Positions 1 through 9,200 of a DNA stretch of 64,000 nucleotides are shown here, in pieces; position 1 is the first letter of the stretch, and each line of letters opens with the position of its first letter. A program made the position numbers and the translations under genes. Origin of the DNA: a virus; IMG/VR virus record IMGVR_UViG_3300013111_000141, positions 32,761-96,760 of that record. The stretch is one strand, 5' to 3'. The notes below the pieces were generated by a model. The model had not been told where the DNA came from. It was given only the letters and a program-made list of their open reading frames with translations, and searched no databases.

Positions 1-597
1 ACAATCAAAATATTTTAATAATCCAATATGTCTGAATCCAACAAGTTCTAATGGGTGTCGTGTAACTATATCACAATTATTTTTAAATCTATAAAATGTT
101 GGAGTAAACGAATCAGCAAACTCAGAATCACCCACTCTAGGCGACCCAAATGTATATCCTATAGAATCTTTCCCACCAAACCGTGATGAAGCTAAAGTAC
201 ATAAAGCAGCTCCCAAACTATGACCTGTAAAATATACATTCCTGTGTTTATCTCCGGCCATTGAATAATCTACATAATGTTGAAGCAAATCATCATATAT
301 CAAGTCTAATGCACCTTTAAATCCCCTATGAACACTACCAATACTGTCTGATTCAACCTTTCTAAATTTTATATCTGCCTCAATATCTGACAATTGTGTT
401 GGTTCCGTCCCACGAAATACATATATAATATCTTCATCATCCCATAATCCATAACATTGAGTAGACCCATTATTAAAAAACTTAATATCATATTTCTCTG
501 AATATATTTCTGAGAAATCTACAACATCCAAATAAGCATTCATAGACAATCCAGAAAAAAACATTGCATTTTTATAACTAAATTCCCTATTTAACAT
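1..597 (-). CDS. Class 3 lipase (partial, cut by window edge)
   Basis: Predicted triacylglycerol lipase of the fungal-type (class 3) alpha/beta-hydrolase family. I translated 199 residues from ATG at 597; the C-terminus lies beyond the window. The nucleophile elbow GHSLGAA is visible with Ser127. Asp176 in CDIVTRHP and His190 in GFRHIGLL stand at the spacing expected for the rest of the triad, so the catalytic core is complete. There is no signal peptide, so it probably acts in the cytoplasm or is released at lysis. A GGAG ribosome site precedes the start and the gene follows the lipoprotein gene directly. Lipase activity is inferred from motifs; the natural substrate is unknown. Confidence 0.85.
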   Translation of the reverse strand, partial: MLNREFSYKNAMFFSGLSMNAYLDVVDFSEIYSEKYDIKFFNNGSTQCYGLWDDEDIIYVFRGTEPTQLSDIEADIKFRKVESDSIGSVHRGFKGALDLIYDDLLQHYVDYSMAGDKHRNVYFTGHSLGAALCTLASSRFGGKDSIGYTFGSPRVGDSEFADSFTPTFYRFKNNCDIVTRHPLELVGFRHIGLLKYFDC

Positions 598-598
598 A

Positions 599-805
599 TC
601 AATCTCCAGAGCAATTAACAGAAATAGAATTTGGTGATACTGCCTTAGCTACTTGTTTCCTAAGTGCAACCCTCCCCCCTTCAGGGATTGAACAATAACG
701 TTCTACTGTATGGGATGCTGCCAATTTTACAGTATCCATCTTAGAACAACCTTGTATAAGTATAATACTTAATATCACTAAACACCACTTAAATAATTTC
801 TTCAT
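599..805 (-). CDS. Small lipoprotein
   Basis: 68 residues. The N-terminus is a typical lipoprotein signal: two lysines, a hydrophobic stretch and the lipobox LIQGC with Cys20 as the lipidation site. The mature part is about 48 residues, contains two further cysteines and has no domain I recognise. The start overlaps the previous stop by ATGA and has a GGAG site. Small phage lipoproteins can be o-spanins or superinfection-exclusion proteins. No neighbouring i-spanin is seen, so the role stays open. Confidence 0.7.
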   Translation of the reverse strand: MKKLFKWCLVILSIILIQGCSKMDTVKLAASHTVERYCSIPEGGRVALRKQVAKAVSPNSISVNCSGD

Positions 806-972
806 TTCCCACTCCTTAATAAGTTTTCAAATCGTTTTTCTTGTTTCACCTTTGACTCCTTCTCAACATTTAATGCCGACATTTCACGGACAATAACCCT
901 ATACCGTAAAGCACATATAAGAATATCCTTATCAATATTTTCAATTGATCGATCAAATTTATTACAATTCAT
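802..972 (-). CDS. Hypothetical protein, 56 aa
   Basis: A short reading frame running from ATG at 972 to TGA at 802, which overlaps the lipoprotein start (ATGA). It is rich in charged residues with a helical C-terminal half (EKESKVKQEKRFENLL). It has no transmembrane segment or recognised domain. The coupling to the lipoprotein and the absence of overlap with other genes support it as real. Confidence 0.55.
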   Translation of the reverse strand: MNCNKFDRSIENIDKDILICALRYRVIVREMSALNVEKESKVKQEKRFENLLRSGK

Positions 973-996
973 TATATATCTCTTCTTGTTAGAATA

Positions 997-1018
997 ATTC
1001 CGCCAAAATTGACGGAAT
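997..1018 (-). terminator. Possible terminator hairpin
   Basis: An 8-bp stem (one G-U pair) with a 6-nt loop lies just after the stop of the secreted-protein gene. The following sequence is only weakly T-rich, so termination is uncertain. Confidence 0.35.
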
Positions 1019-1034
1019 ATTCATAATAAATATA

Positions 1035-1355
1035 TTATTTAAAATTATATCGGTACTCTACCGCTACATTTTCTGCATGTTGATCAGTACCCTCAAATAA
1101 ATCCCATGGTCCAGACATATTGAATCGATTATACATTAAACCAACTTCATGAACCTTTCCAGTTCCAATATAAGCATTAGTAAAAAGTCGTAACGCGTTA
1201 GTATCTTGTGAACCAGACCAAAAATTACTCATTCCATCTGCATCTTGTGTCCAACGAAATCCAGCATCTTTCATCTGAATTGAAAATGCATCCTCGGCCA
1301 TAGATGTTGTTGTAAACGCAAATAATACTGTAAATAACATTAATATTTTTTTCAT
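1035..1355 (-). CDS. Secreted protein with signal peptide, 106 aa
   Basis: The start at 1355 is chosen over an upstream ATG at 1412 because AGAGGA lies just before it and the protein then begins with a classic signal peptide (MKKILMLFTVLFAFTTTSMA, cleavage after the last Ala). The longer frame would also cross a terminator-like hairpin. The mature 85 residues include several aromatic-rich stretches and an alternating C-terminal strand (VAVEYRYNF), reminiscent of a small outer-membrane or periplasmic beta protein. I recognise no family. It sits between the tmRNA locus and the lipoprotein/lipase genes. Confidence 0.65.
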   Translation of the reverse strand: MKKILMLFTVLFAFTTTSMAEDAFSIQMKDAGFRWTQDADGMSNFWSGSQDTNALRLFTNAYIGTGKVHEVGLMYNRFNMSGPWDLFEGTDQHAENVAVEYRYNFK

Positions 1356-1377
1356 ATTTTTTCCTCTTTGTTGTAAA

Positions 1378-1417
1378 AATGAAACATAATGTGGATATTT
1401 TCCAACACCCACATTAT
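1378..1417 (-). terminator. Rho-independent-type terminator after tmRNA
   Basis: A perfect 9-bp inverted repeat (ATAATGTGG / CCACATTAT, 1386-1394 and 1409-1417) with a 14-nt loop is followed on the minus strand by GTTTCATTTTT. It lies just downstream of the tmRNA coding half. The stem is AT-rich, which is normal for this genome. Confidence 0.5.
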
Positions 1418-1439
1418 ATATATAAGAGGATTTCTGTTG

Positions 1440-1919
1440 CCAAGTATCCCCAAACTCCGCATACTTATATACTAAGCTGCAACCGCAAAATTATCATCTG
1501 CATTTATTTTTTTGATTTTTACATCTTTCTTGATGAATAGTCCATATACAATATAATACATTGTCGAATCTGTTCTCCCCCACAAAAATTGTCTAGTCAC
1601 AACCCAAAAGTCCTGCAGAACTTCATGAACGCCACTTGCGGCTAAGGATACCCGGGAGTTTGTTGTCCCGTGTTCACATACGTCCATATATACATTGTAG
1701 AACCCATCATCGCTGGTTTGGTGCTAAGTTAAATGAACCCGTTGGCTCTGGGGGAATTCCCCCTCACCATCTCTCGTACGCTCCATCTATTCTACTAAGT
1801 ATACCGTGTGTCACACATTCCGTATACATTGAATAATATACATCTACACTAAACAATTTATGTGGAAGAGGTGGGAATCGCACCCACGTCCAACATACAT
1901 AAAATATACTTCAAACTAT
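1440..1919 (-). ncRNA. ssrA: tmRNA, circularly permuted (two-piece) gene
   Basis: Rescues stalled ribosomes by acting as tRNA-Ala and as mRNA for a degradation tag. In transcription order the acceptor half comes first (about 1919-1861). It ends in a T arm (GTGGG, loop TGCGATT, CCCAC), acceptor strand CTCTTCC and discriminator A; CCA is not encoded. The coding half starts near 1581 with acceptor strand GGGGGAG and the tmRNA signature GATTCGAC. The two strands form 7 pairs, including the G3-U70 alanine identity pair. AATGTAT after GATTCGAC can pair with ATGTATGTT before the T arm as helix P2. The tag frame ends GCA GAT GAT AAT TTT GCG GTT GCA GCT TAG (1501-1472), giving ADDNFAVAA. Outer ends are approximate. 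The permuted order is typical of alphaproteobacteria and cyanobacteria. Confidence 0.9.
1583..1860 (-). ncRNA. Structured intervening segment of the permuted tmRNA
   Basis: About 278 nt separate the two tmRNA halves and should be removed during maturation. It is much richer in G and C than its surroundings and contains several strong hairpins. These are GGGGG-AATT-CCCCC (1750-1763), a GCAA-tetraloop hairpin (1631-1642), CGGGA...TCCCG (1653-1670), a 6-bp stem with a 4-nt loop (1608-1623) and a GTATAC inverted repeat (1799-1827). No protein frame in it looks real. Its function is unknown; a separate structured RNA is possible. Confidence 0.55.
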
Positions 1920-2221
1920 TATGCTTTTAACTTTAAATCTTCCTCCGTTACAATATCTTCATACCCATCATACTCACGAACATAAAACTTTAACCCCTCT
2001 GTAACATATGACAATTTCATATTATCAAACTCATATAAATTATGAGTTGGTTCTGACATCGCCATCACCTGTTTATGAAATGATTTCTCATCCCCATGCA
2101 AAAATTCATAAATTAATTCAGCATCCATTCTAAGTGATTGGGGTTTAATGGCAAATCCACTACCCCAACCAGCATGTATAAGAACCCCTACTTTACCATC
2201 TGCACTATAATATTTACCCAC
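1919..2221 (-). CDS. Hypothetical protein, 100 aa
   Basis: No family recognised. It is a soluble, moderately acidic protein with an N-terminal beta-rich segment (KVGVLIHAGWGSGF) and a charged C-terminus. Its start overlaps the end of the FadB-like gene by 8 nt, so it is probably translationally coupled to the beta-oxidation pair. Its stop abuts the predicted 5' end of the tmRNA acceptor half. The context suggests, but does not show, a role linked to the fatty-acid genes. Confidence 0.65.
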   Translation of the reverse strand: MGKYYSADGKVGVLIHAGWGSGFAIKPQSLRMDAELIYEFLHGDEKSFHKQVMAMSEPTHNLYEFDNMKLSYVTEGLKFYVREYDGYEDIVTEEDLKLKA

Positions 2222-4202
2222 CTACGTTCTCCACTAATTGCGAACCTTGTGAATGATATTGTTTAGTAATTTCTTTGTTTACTTCATCTGAATAATGTAA
2301 TGGTCCACCCCTAAATGGAGCAAATCCAGTACCAAAAATAATACCAGAATCTATAAGGTCAGAAGATTCTACAATACCCTCATCTAAACATAATTTACAC
2401 TCTGAAATAATTTTCCCTATTAACCTTGACTTTATCTCTATTTTAGGATCTGCATAAATCTTATCTACGGGTTTACCTTTATTATATATATAAAACCCCC
2501 TACCAGATTTAATACCCAATTTACCTTTGTCTACTAACTTCTTTAATCTCTTTGGAACAGTAATTCCAAGATCCTCACTTATTATATCCGTAACAAAATA
2601 ACAAACATCAAGTCCTACAGTATCTGCCAATAATAAAGGTCCCATTGGCATACCAAAATCAGTAAAAGAATTGTCAATTTCTTCTTTACTATATCCTTCA
2701 TCTAACATATTAATAGCCTCAATAAGTGTAGGCATTAACACACGATTAACTAAAAATCCTGGACTTGATTTAACTTTTAATGGTAACTTATCAATATGTC
2801 TACAAAATGACATAGACTTCTCTATAACATCCTCTGAAGTAATATCTGAATATACCACTTCAACCAAAGGCATTTTTGCAACTGGATTAAAAAAGTGTAT
2901 ACCAACTAATCTCTCAGGATTTTTCATTTCACTTGATAATACTTCCAACTTGATAGAAGATGTATTAGTGCCCAATATAGCGGTACTTTTCATTTCAGAT
3001 TCTAATTCACTATATAAGTGACGTTTAATATCCGCATTTTCAACAATAGCCTCAATGACTATATCTGCGGAAGATATACCATATCCATTTTTATCAGGAA
3101 TCAACCTATCATACACTTCATTGATTAAATAATCCTTCCCAGAAAATCTTTTTGCATAAAATTTATACGATCTTTTCATTGCGGCAGCTATGGTGTTATC
3201 ATCAATATCCTGTAAAGTCACCTTATATCCCCTTAGAGACGCCCACATTGCAATATCTCCACCCATTGCACCAGCACCTATAACGTGGACATGTTTAAGA
3301 TCTAACTTAGATTTATCACCAGAAGATTTAAGTAAATCCTGTAACTTAAACACTCGTAATAAATTCTTCGCAGTATCTGTCATTGCTAACTTAGAAACTG
3401 ACTCCGCCTCTGCATTCATAAGATGATGCTCATTATATCCATATTTTTCCCATATATCAACTAAAGCATATGGTGCTGGATAGTGTGATTTTTTTACCTC
3501 TTTCCTTAAAGTTCTACGCAATTGCATTGATAATAACCTTCTACCAATACCAGAATTCAATACATAATCTAATTTATCTGGTCTTCTAACTGGTGGACAC
3601 TTTGCAAGTACATCTTCCGCAGATTTAACTAATAAACGTTCAGGAACCGCATAATCAACTAATCCCATCTTTTTTGCTTGATATACTGATAAAGTACGTC
3701 CACTTAACATCATACCCATAGCCTTAATAACACCAAGAACTCTAATAGACCTAACAGAACCACCAAATCCAGGATGTATACCCAACTTAACTTCAGGAAA
3801 TCCGACTCGGATATTAGGTGAATCTAATATAATTCTATAATCACATGATAATGCAAGTTCCAATCCACCACCAAGACACAATCCATTAATTAATGCTAAT
3901 GTAGGAAATTCCATGTCATCAATTAACCACATCACTTCTTGTCCTTTAGTAATGGCTTCATAAGCATCATCATACTCATGAAAATCCTTAAATTCTGTAA
4001 CATCAGCACCAGCAATAAACCCAGTTGATTTATCAGAACAAATAACCATACCATCAGGATTATCAGATTTAACCTCTAATAATACATCTTTTAATTCCGT
4101 TAATACTTCACCAGATAATACATTCATACTACCATAAGAATAATCAAAATGTACCCATGCTATATTGCTAAAATATTTTAATTTGAAATGTTTATAATTC
4201 AT
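2214..4202 (-). CDS. fadJ: Bifunctional enoyl-CoA hydratase / 3-hydroxyacyl-CoA dehydrogenase
   Basis: Catalyses hydration of trans-2-enoyl-CoA and NAD-dependent oxidation of the resulting 3-hydroxyacyl-CoA, the second and third steps of beta-oxidation. The hydratase domain is at residues 1-190, with NGLCLGGGLELAL and GFPEVKLGIHPGFGG; Glu115 and Glu137 match the two catalytic acids of E. coli FadB. The Rossmann motif GAGAMG is at 309-314, the catalytic His436 is in GIHFFNP, and the C-terminal dehydrogenase domain follows (PGFLVNR, GMPMGPLLLADTVG). At 662 aa it is a little shorter than FadB/FadJ (about 715-730) but seems intact. It lies 3 nt downstream of the thiolase gene, recreating the host fad arrangement. 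FadB versus FadJ type is not resolved. Confidence 0.93.
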   Translation of the reverse strand: MNYKHFKLKYFSNIAWVHFDYSYGSMNVLSGEVLTELKDVLLEVKSDNPDGMVICSDKSTGFIAGADVTEFKDFHEYDDAYEAITKGQEVMWLIDDMEFPTLALINGLCLGGGLELALSCDYRIILDSPNIRVGFPEVKLGIHPGFGGSVRSIRVLGVIKAMGMMLSGRTLSVYQAKKMGLVDYAVPERLLVKSAEDVLAKCPPVRRPDKLDYVLNSGIGRRLLSMQLRRTLRKEVKKSHYPAPYALVDIWEKYGYNEHHLMNAEAESVSKLAMTDTAKNLLRVFKLQDLLKSSGDKSKLDLKHVHVIGAGAMGGDIAMWASLRGYKVTLQDIDDNTIAAAMKRSYKFYAKRFSGKDYLINEVYDRLIPDKNGYGISSADIVIEAIVENADIKRHLYSELESEMKSTAILGTNTSSIKLEVLSSEMKNPERLVGIHFFNPVAKMPLVEVVYSDITSEDVIEKSMSFCRHIDKLPLKVKSSPGFLVNRVLMPTLIEAINMLDEGYSKEEIDNSFTDFGMPMGPLLLADTVGLDVCYFVTDIISEDLGITVPKRLKKLVDKGKLGIKSGRGFYIYNKGKPVDKIYADPKIEIKSRLIGKIISECKLCLDEGIVESSDLIDSGIIFGTGFAPFRGGPLHYSDEVNKEITKQYHSQGSQLVENVGG

Positions 4203-4205
4203 AAG

Positions 4206-5510
4206 TTATCTCTTTAAATTTTCAACTAATATTGCACCACCTTGCCCATGCCCAATACATAAAGATGCAACCCCATAATGACCACCATTTGATTCTAACG
4301 TCTTAATTAAATGATATACTATCCGTGTTCCAGAAGCACCTACAGGATGACCCATACTAATAGAACCACCATGAACATTTAGTTTTTCATCAGGTATTAA
4401 CCCAAATGGTTCATCCAATCCAAACTCAGATAAACAATAATCCACATCATTCATTGCCCTTGTACAACCAATAACTTGTGATGCAAAAGCTTCATTTAAT
4501 TCCCAACTATCAATATCATCACATCGTAACCCATTTCTCATAACAAGAGGAACTATTGACTGAACTGGACCCAATCCCATCTCTGATGGATCTACTCCAG
4601 CCCACTTAGTATCAATAATTTTTGCAATAGCTTTATCACGTAACCCATACTTATCCAAGGCATCCTCACTTGCCAACAAAACAAATGAAGCACCATCCGT
4701 AATAGGTGAAGAATTACCCGCAGTCACATTACCAAATATTTTATCAAAAACTGGTCTTAATTTCCCTAATTTTTCAATAGTGTTCTTAGATCTAACAGAT
4801 TCGTCTTTATTATAAAAATTCCCATCAGTATCATATATAGTAACAATCTCATCCTCTAATACATTAGTATTTTGTGATATCGACGCTTTCATATGACTGT
4901 TTAATGAATAATCATCCATATCATTTCTAGATATATTAAACTTATATGCCAAATTCTCAGCAGTCTGACCCATTGATAAATTAATAGTTGGATCTTTTAA
5001 TGCACGTAATAAACTAATCACTGGGACTAATAACTTAGGTCTAAACTTAAGTAACACAGACAACTTCTTAGATAATGTCTTAGCTAATGTAAATTCAGAC
5101 AACCACATAGTCATATCATCATTAAATAATAATGGTGCCCTACTCATAGTTTCCGTACCACCAGCAATAATCAAATCGGACTGTCCACAAGATATACTCC
5201 TATATGCCGAATCAATTGACTGCAAACCAGAAGCACAATTTCGTTGTACCGTATATGCCGGTATATTAACATTAAGACCTAATCGTAATGCTAACAATTT
5301 TGCAATATTACACTCATCAGCGTTAGGATTCATACAACCAACAACCAATTCATCCACATCATCATTACTAATATCATTACGAATTAACATAGGTCTAACC
5401 GCCTGAATCGCCAAATCCAATGCCTTAAACTTTCCAGGACTTCCCTTCGCCTTTAAAAAAGGTGTCCTACTACCATCTACAATATATACATCATTTAACT
5501 TGTATTTCAT
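4206..5510 (-). CDS. fadA: Acetyl-CoA acyltransferase (3-ketoacyl-CoA thiolase)
   Basis: Cleaves 3-ketoacyl-CoA with CoA to acetyl-CoA and a shortened acyl-CoA, the last step of beta-oxidation. Thiolase signatures are complete: nucleophile Cys92 in QRNCASGLQ, His388 in GGSISMGHPVGASG and Cys418 in CIGHGQGGA. At 434 aa it matches the FadI/AtoB size range. The gene ends 3 nt before the FadB/J-like gene, so both subunits of a trifunctional-type complex are encoded together. It could also work biosynthetically as an acetyl-CoA acetyltransferase. The hydratase/dehydrogenase partner favours degradation. Confidence 0.93.
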   Translation of the reverse strand: MKYKLNDVYIVDGSRTPFLKAKGSPGKFKALDLAIQAVRPMLIRNDISNDDVDELVVGCMNPNADECNIAKLLALRLGLNVNIPAYTVQRNCASGLQSIDSAYRSISCGQSDLIIAGGTETMSRAPLLFNDDMTMWLSEFTLAKTLSKKLSVLLKFRPKLLVPVISLLRALKDPTINLSMGQTAENLAYKFNISRNDMDDYSLNSHMKASISQNTNVLEDEIVTIYDTDGNFYNKDESVRSKNTIEKLGKLRPVFDKIFGNVTAGNSSPITDGASFVLLASEDALDKYGLRDKAIAKIIDTKWAGVDPSEMGLGPVQSIVPLVMRNGLRCDDIDSWELNEAFASQVIGCTRAMNDVDYCLSEFGLDEPFGLIPDEKLNVHGGSISMGHPVGASGTRIVYHLIKTLESNGGHYGVASLCIGHGQGGAILVENLKR

Positions 5511-5527
5511 AACTACTATCTCCCTTC

Positions 5528-5698
5528 TTAAGGGTCATCCTTTAAATTCATAAATTTCTTACGTTCCAATAATAACATATAACACCTACCACAATGCCAC
5601 GTGCTATCGTCTTTTAATAATTCTTCAATCAATGTCAAATTCATCTCACTATAACTAATATCATTACATAAACATATTATATTCCTATGTCTATTCAT
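5528..5698 (-). CDS. Small putative zinc-binding protein, 56 aa
   Basis: A short frame from ATG at 5698 to TAA at 5528. It carries CLC near the N-terminus and HCGRC in the middle, a C-x-C / C-x-x-C arrangement that could bind zinc. It fills the gap between the small membrane protein and the thiolase gene. No family recognised. Confidence 0.55.
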   Translation of the reverse strand: MNRHRNIICLCNDISYSEMNLTLIEELLKDDSTWHCGRCYMLLLERKKFMNLKDDP

Positions 5699-5711
5699 AT
5701 TTTGATATATC

Positions 5712-5900
5712 CTATATCGGTATGTTATCCTTAACTAAAATAAGTCCTGTTGCAATAATTATCCATATCGGTATTAATACAAATAAAATACCTAACAATA
5801 TTTTATTTGTAATATCTTCAGCTTTCACCGACATAGACATAACGTTACATAAAATCACAAATGAAAGTACACATAACCAAACTATTTCAAACCACCCCAT
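5712..5900 (-). CDS. Small membrane protein, 62 aa
   Basis: Two hydrophobic helices (about residues 4-24 and 33-55) are separated by a short polar loop, so it is probably an inner-membrane hairpin. A strong AGGAG ribosome site supports the start. It lies directly after dnaJ. Function unknown. Confidence 0.6.
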   Translation of the reverse strand: MGWFEIVWLCVLSFVILCNVMSMSVKAEDITNKILLGILFVLIPIWIIIATGLILVKDNIPI

Positions 5901-5909
5901 ATTAAACTC

Positions 5910-6929
<1,020 letters not shown>

Positions 6930-6941
6930 TAAATCACCGCA

Positions 6942-8873
6942 TTATTTGGTTTCGGGTTTACCCTCTGGAACAGGATCCACTGGTTCTTCAACCACCTCTG
7001 CATTGACAACTTCGGCATCTACAGTCTCGGATGTTGTAGTGGAATCATCTCCAACATCTTCCCCTGTTGGTTCTGGTTTTTGTAATTTTGCAGACAACTC
7101 TACTAATGATTGTACTTTAGTATTAATATCATCTAAATCTTCACCAGACATAGACTCTTTTAATTCTGCAACACTATTTACAATATCAGTTCTTTCTTCA
7201 TCAGTAATTACAATTTCCTCATCTGATAATTTACCCTCAACATCATTAATAAATCCTTCAGCCATATTTCTAGCACCAACTAATGCAGTATACTTCTCAT
7301 CTGCCTCTTTATGTTCTTCACCCTCTTTAATCATACGTTCTACATCCTCATCAGATAATCCAGATGAAGATTTAATTTCAATGGACTGTTCCTTACCAGT
7401 ATTTTTATCTTTGGCAGAAACATGCATAATACCATTAGCATCAATATTGAATTCAACTTCAATTTGTGGTGTTCCGCGTGGTCCTGGTTGAATTTCTGTC
7501 AAATCAAACCTACCTAAAGAATTGTTACCAGAAGCAACTGAACGTTCACCTTGCAGAACATGAATAGTAACTGCCGGTTGATTATCTTCGGCAGTTGAAA
7601 ATACTTCACTTTTTTTCGTTGGAATAGTAGTATTCTTTTCAATTAATGTGGTCATTACACCACCCATAGTTTCAATACCTAATGATAATGGAGTTACATC
7701 AAGCAATAATACATTATCAATACCACCAGATAACACACCACCCTGTGTAGCAGCACCAAGAGCAACTGACTCATCAGGATTTACATCCTTTCTCGGTTCA
7801 ATACCAAAAATAGATTTTACCATTTCTTGAACTTTAGGCATTCTAGTTTGTCCACCAACTAAAATAACATCATCAACCTTAGTAACATCTGCATCCTTTA
7901 AAGCAGTAACACATGGGGTTTTTGTACGTTCAATTAATTCAGATACCATCTTCTCCAATTTAGAACGTGAAATCTTAACATTTAAATGTTTAGGACCAGT
8001 TGCATCCGCAGTAATATATGGTAAATTTACTTCAGTTTCTTGAGTCGATGACAACTCAATTTTACACTTCTCTGCCGATTCTTTTAATCGTTGTAATGCA
8101 ATAGGGTCATTATGAAGATCCACCCCGTTTTCTTTTTTAAATTCATCACAAAGATAATCAATAAGTCGTAAATCAAAATCCTCACCACCTAAAAATGTAT
8201 CACCATTAGTAGACAATACTTCAAAGGAATATTCTCCATCCACATTAGACATCTCAATAATAGAAACATCAAAAGTACCACCACCAAGATCATAAACAGC
8301 AACTACCTTATCATCTTTAACATCACCTTTATCTAAACCATAAGATAAAGCTGCAGCTGTAGGTTCATTGATAATTCGCATAACATCTAGTCCAGCAATC
8401 TTACCAGCATCCTTTGTTGCTTGTCTTTGTGAATCATTAAAATAAGCAGGAACAGTAATAACTGCCTGTGTCACTTCAGAACCCAAATATGACTCCGCAT
8501 CTTTTTTTAATTTCATTAAAATTTTTGATGAAATTTCTGGGGGAGATAATAACTCACCACCAGATTTTACCCACGCATCACCATTATCCGCCTCTACAAT
8601 GTCATAAGGCACCATGGATATGTCCTTTTGAACTGCATCATCTTTAAACTTTCTGCCAATTAATCTCTTAACCGCAAACAATGTATCTTTTGGATTAGTC
8701 ACCGATTGTCTCTTAGCTGACTGTCCTACTAATATTTCCGAATCCGAATGTGAAACTATAGATGGTGTCGTCCTAGAACCTTCACCATTTTCAATTACTA
8801 CTGCCTTACCATTCTCTAACACAGCTGCGCATGAATTAGTAGTACCCAAATCAATACCAATAATATTACCCAT
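6942..8873 (-). CDS. dnaK: DnaK (Hsp70) chaperone
   Basis: ATP-dependent chaperone for protein folding, possibly for phage capsid or replication proteins. It is a full-length Hsp70 (643 aa). The N-terminal ATPase has [38 protein letters not shown] and VGGQTRMP motifs. The substrate-binding domain and lid follow. The acidic tail ends in [10 protein letters not shown] rather than the bacterial EEVDDK-type end and has repeated [14 protein letters not shown] good GGAG site lies before the start. Paired with dnaJ it forms a chaperone operon, which is rare in tailed phages. It was presumably acquired from a bacterial host. Confidence 0.97.
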   Translation of the reverse strand: MGNIIGIDLGTTNSCAAVLENGKAVVIENGEGSRTTPSIVSHSDSEILVGQSAKRQSVTNPKDTLFAVKRLIGRKFKDDAVQKDISMVPYDIVEADNGDAWVKSGGELLSPPEISSKILMKLKKDAESYLGSEVTQAVITVPAYFNDSQRQATKDAGKIAGLDVMRIINEPTAAALSYGLDKGDVKDDKVVAVYDLGGGTFDVSIIEMSNVDGEYSFEVLSTNGDTFLGGEDFDLRLIDYLCDEFKKENGVDLHNDPIALQRLKESAEKCKIELSSTQETEVNLPYITADATGPKHLNVKISRSKLEKMVSELIERTKTPCVTALKDADVTKVDDVILVGGQTRMPKVQEMVKSIFGIEPRKDVNPDESVALGAATQGGVLSGGIDNVLLLDVTPLSLGIETMGGVMTTLIEKNTTIPTKKSEVFSTAEDNQPAVTIHVLQGERSVASGNNSLGRFDLTEIQPGPRGTPQIEVEFNIDANGIMHVSAKDKNTGKEQSIEIKSSSGLSDEDVERMIKEGEEHKEADEKYTALVGARNMAEGFINDVEGKLSDEEIVITDEERTDIVNSVAELKESMSGEDLDDINTKVQSLVELSAKLQKPEPTGEDVGDDSTTTSETVDAEVVNAEVVEEPVDPVPEGKPETK

Positions 8874-8894
8874 TTTACTTCTCCTTTCTCAATT

Positions 8895-9200
8895 TTAAAT
8901 TAAACCACTCTTCTTTCTTGCATTATCAATAATCTCTGTATTCTTTACAGTTTTCGCATCCCTACCACCCATTTTTTCTGCAAATGGAGTATAAGGATTT
9001 TGATCTGCAACTTTACGCAATACATCATTAAATCCATCGGACGGTTTCATACCACCCATCCTACCAGATATTATTTTAGGTGCCCCTATTATTTGTGTTA
9101 TATGTGAATTTTCTGACAAAAATACATCCTTTTCAGATATACTAATAAACCTATCAAATACTTCTTCAGTATCATTATTTTTAAATGTATACGTTGGCAT
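8895..9200 (-). CDS. FmdB-like small protein lacking zinc cysteines
   Basis: 101 residues. The N-terminus MPTYTFKNNDTEEVFDRFIS resembles the start of the FmdB-type zinc-ribbon family common in T4-like marine phages, but there are no cysteines, so no zinc site. The C-terminal half (PYTPFAEKMGGRD) is polar. It has a GAGAGGA ribosome site and lies between the DHFR-like gene and dnaK. Function unknown; the family link is tentative. Confidence 0.55.
   Translation of the reverse strand: MPTYTFKNNDTEEVFDRFISISEKDVFLSENSHITQIIGAPKIISGRMGGMKPSDGFNDVLRKVADQNPYTPFAEKMGGRDAKTVKNTEIIDNARKKSGLI

Noticed and set aside
1035-1412. Longer start for the secreted protein
   Set aside because: The longer form places 19 residues before the signal peptide and crosses a terminator hairpin; the internal ATG has a ribosome site.
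1472-1687. 71-aa open frame ending in NADDNFAVAA
   Set aside because: It is the tmRNA coding half read as protein; the ending is the degradation tag, while the upstream part covers the acceptor strand and the spacer.
1583-1860. Group I intron in the tmRNA gene
   Set aside because: GACTAGACAA resembles a P7 strand, but no matching downstream TAGTC strand or typical core order was found.
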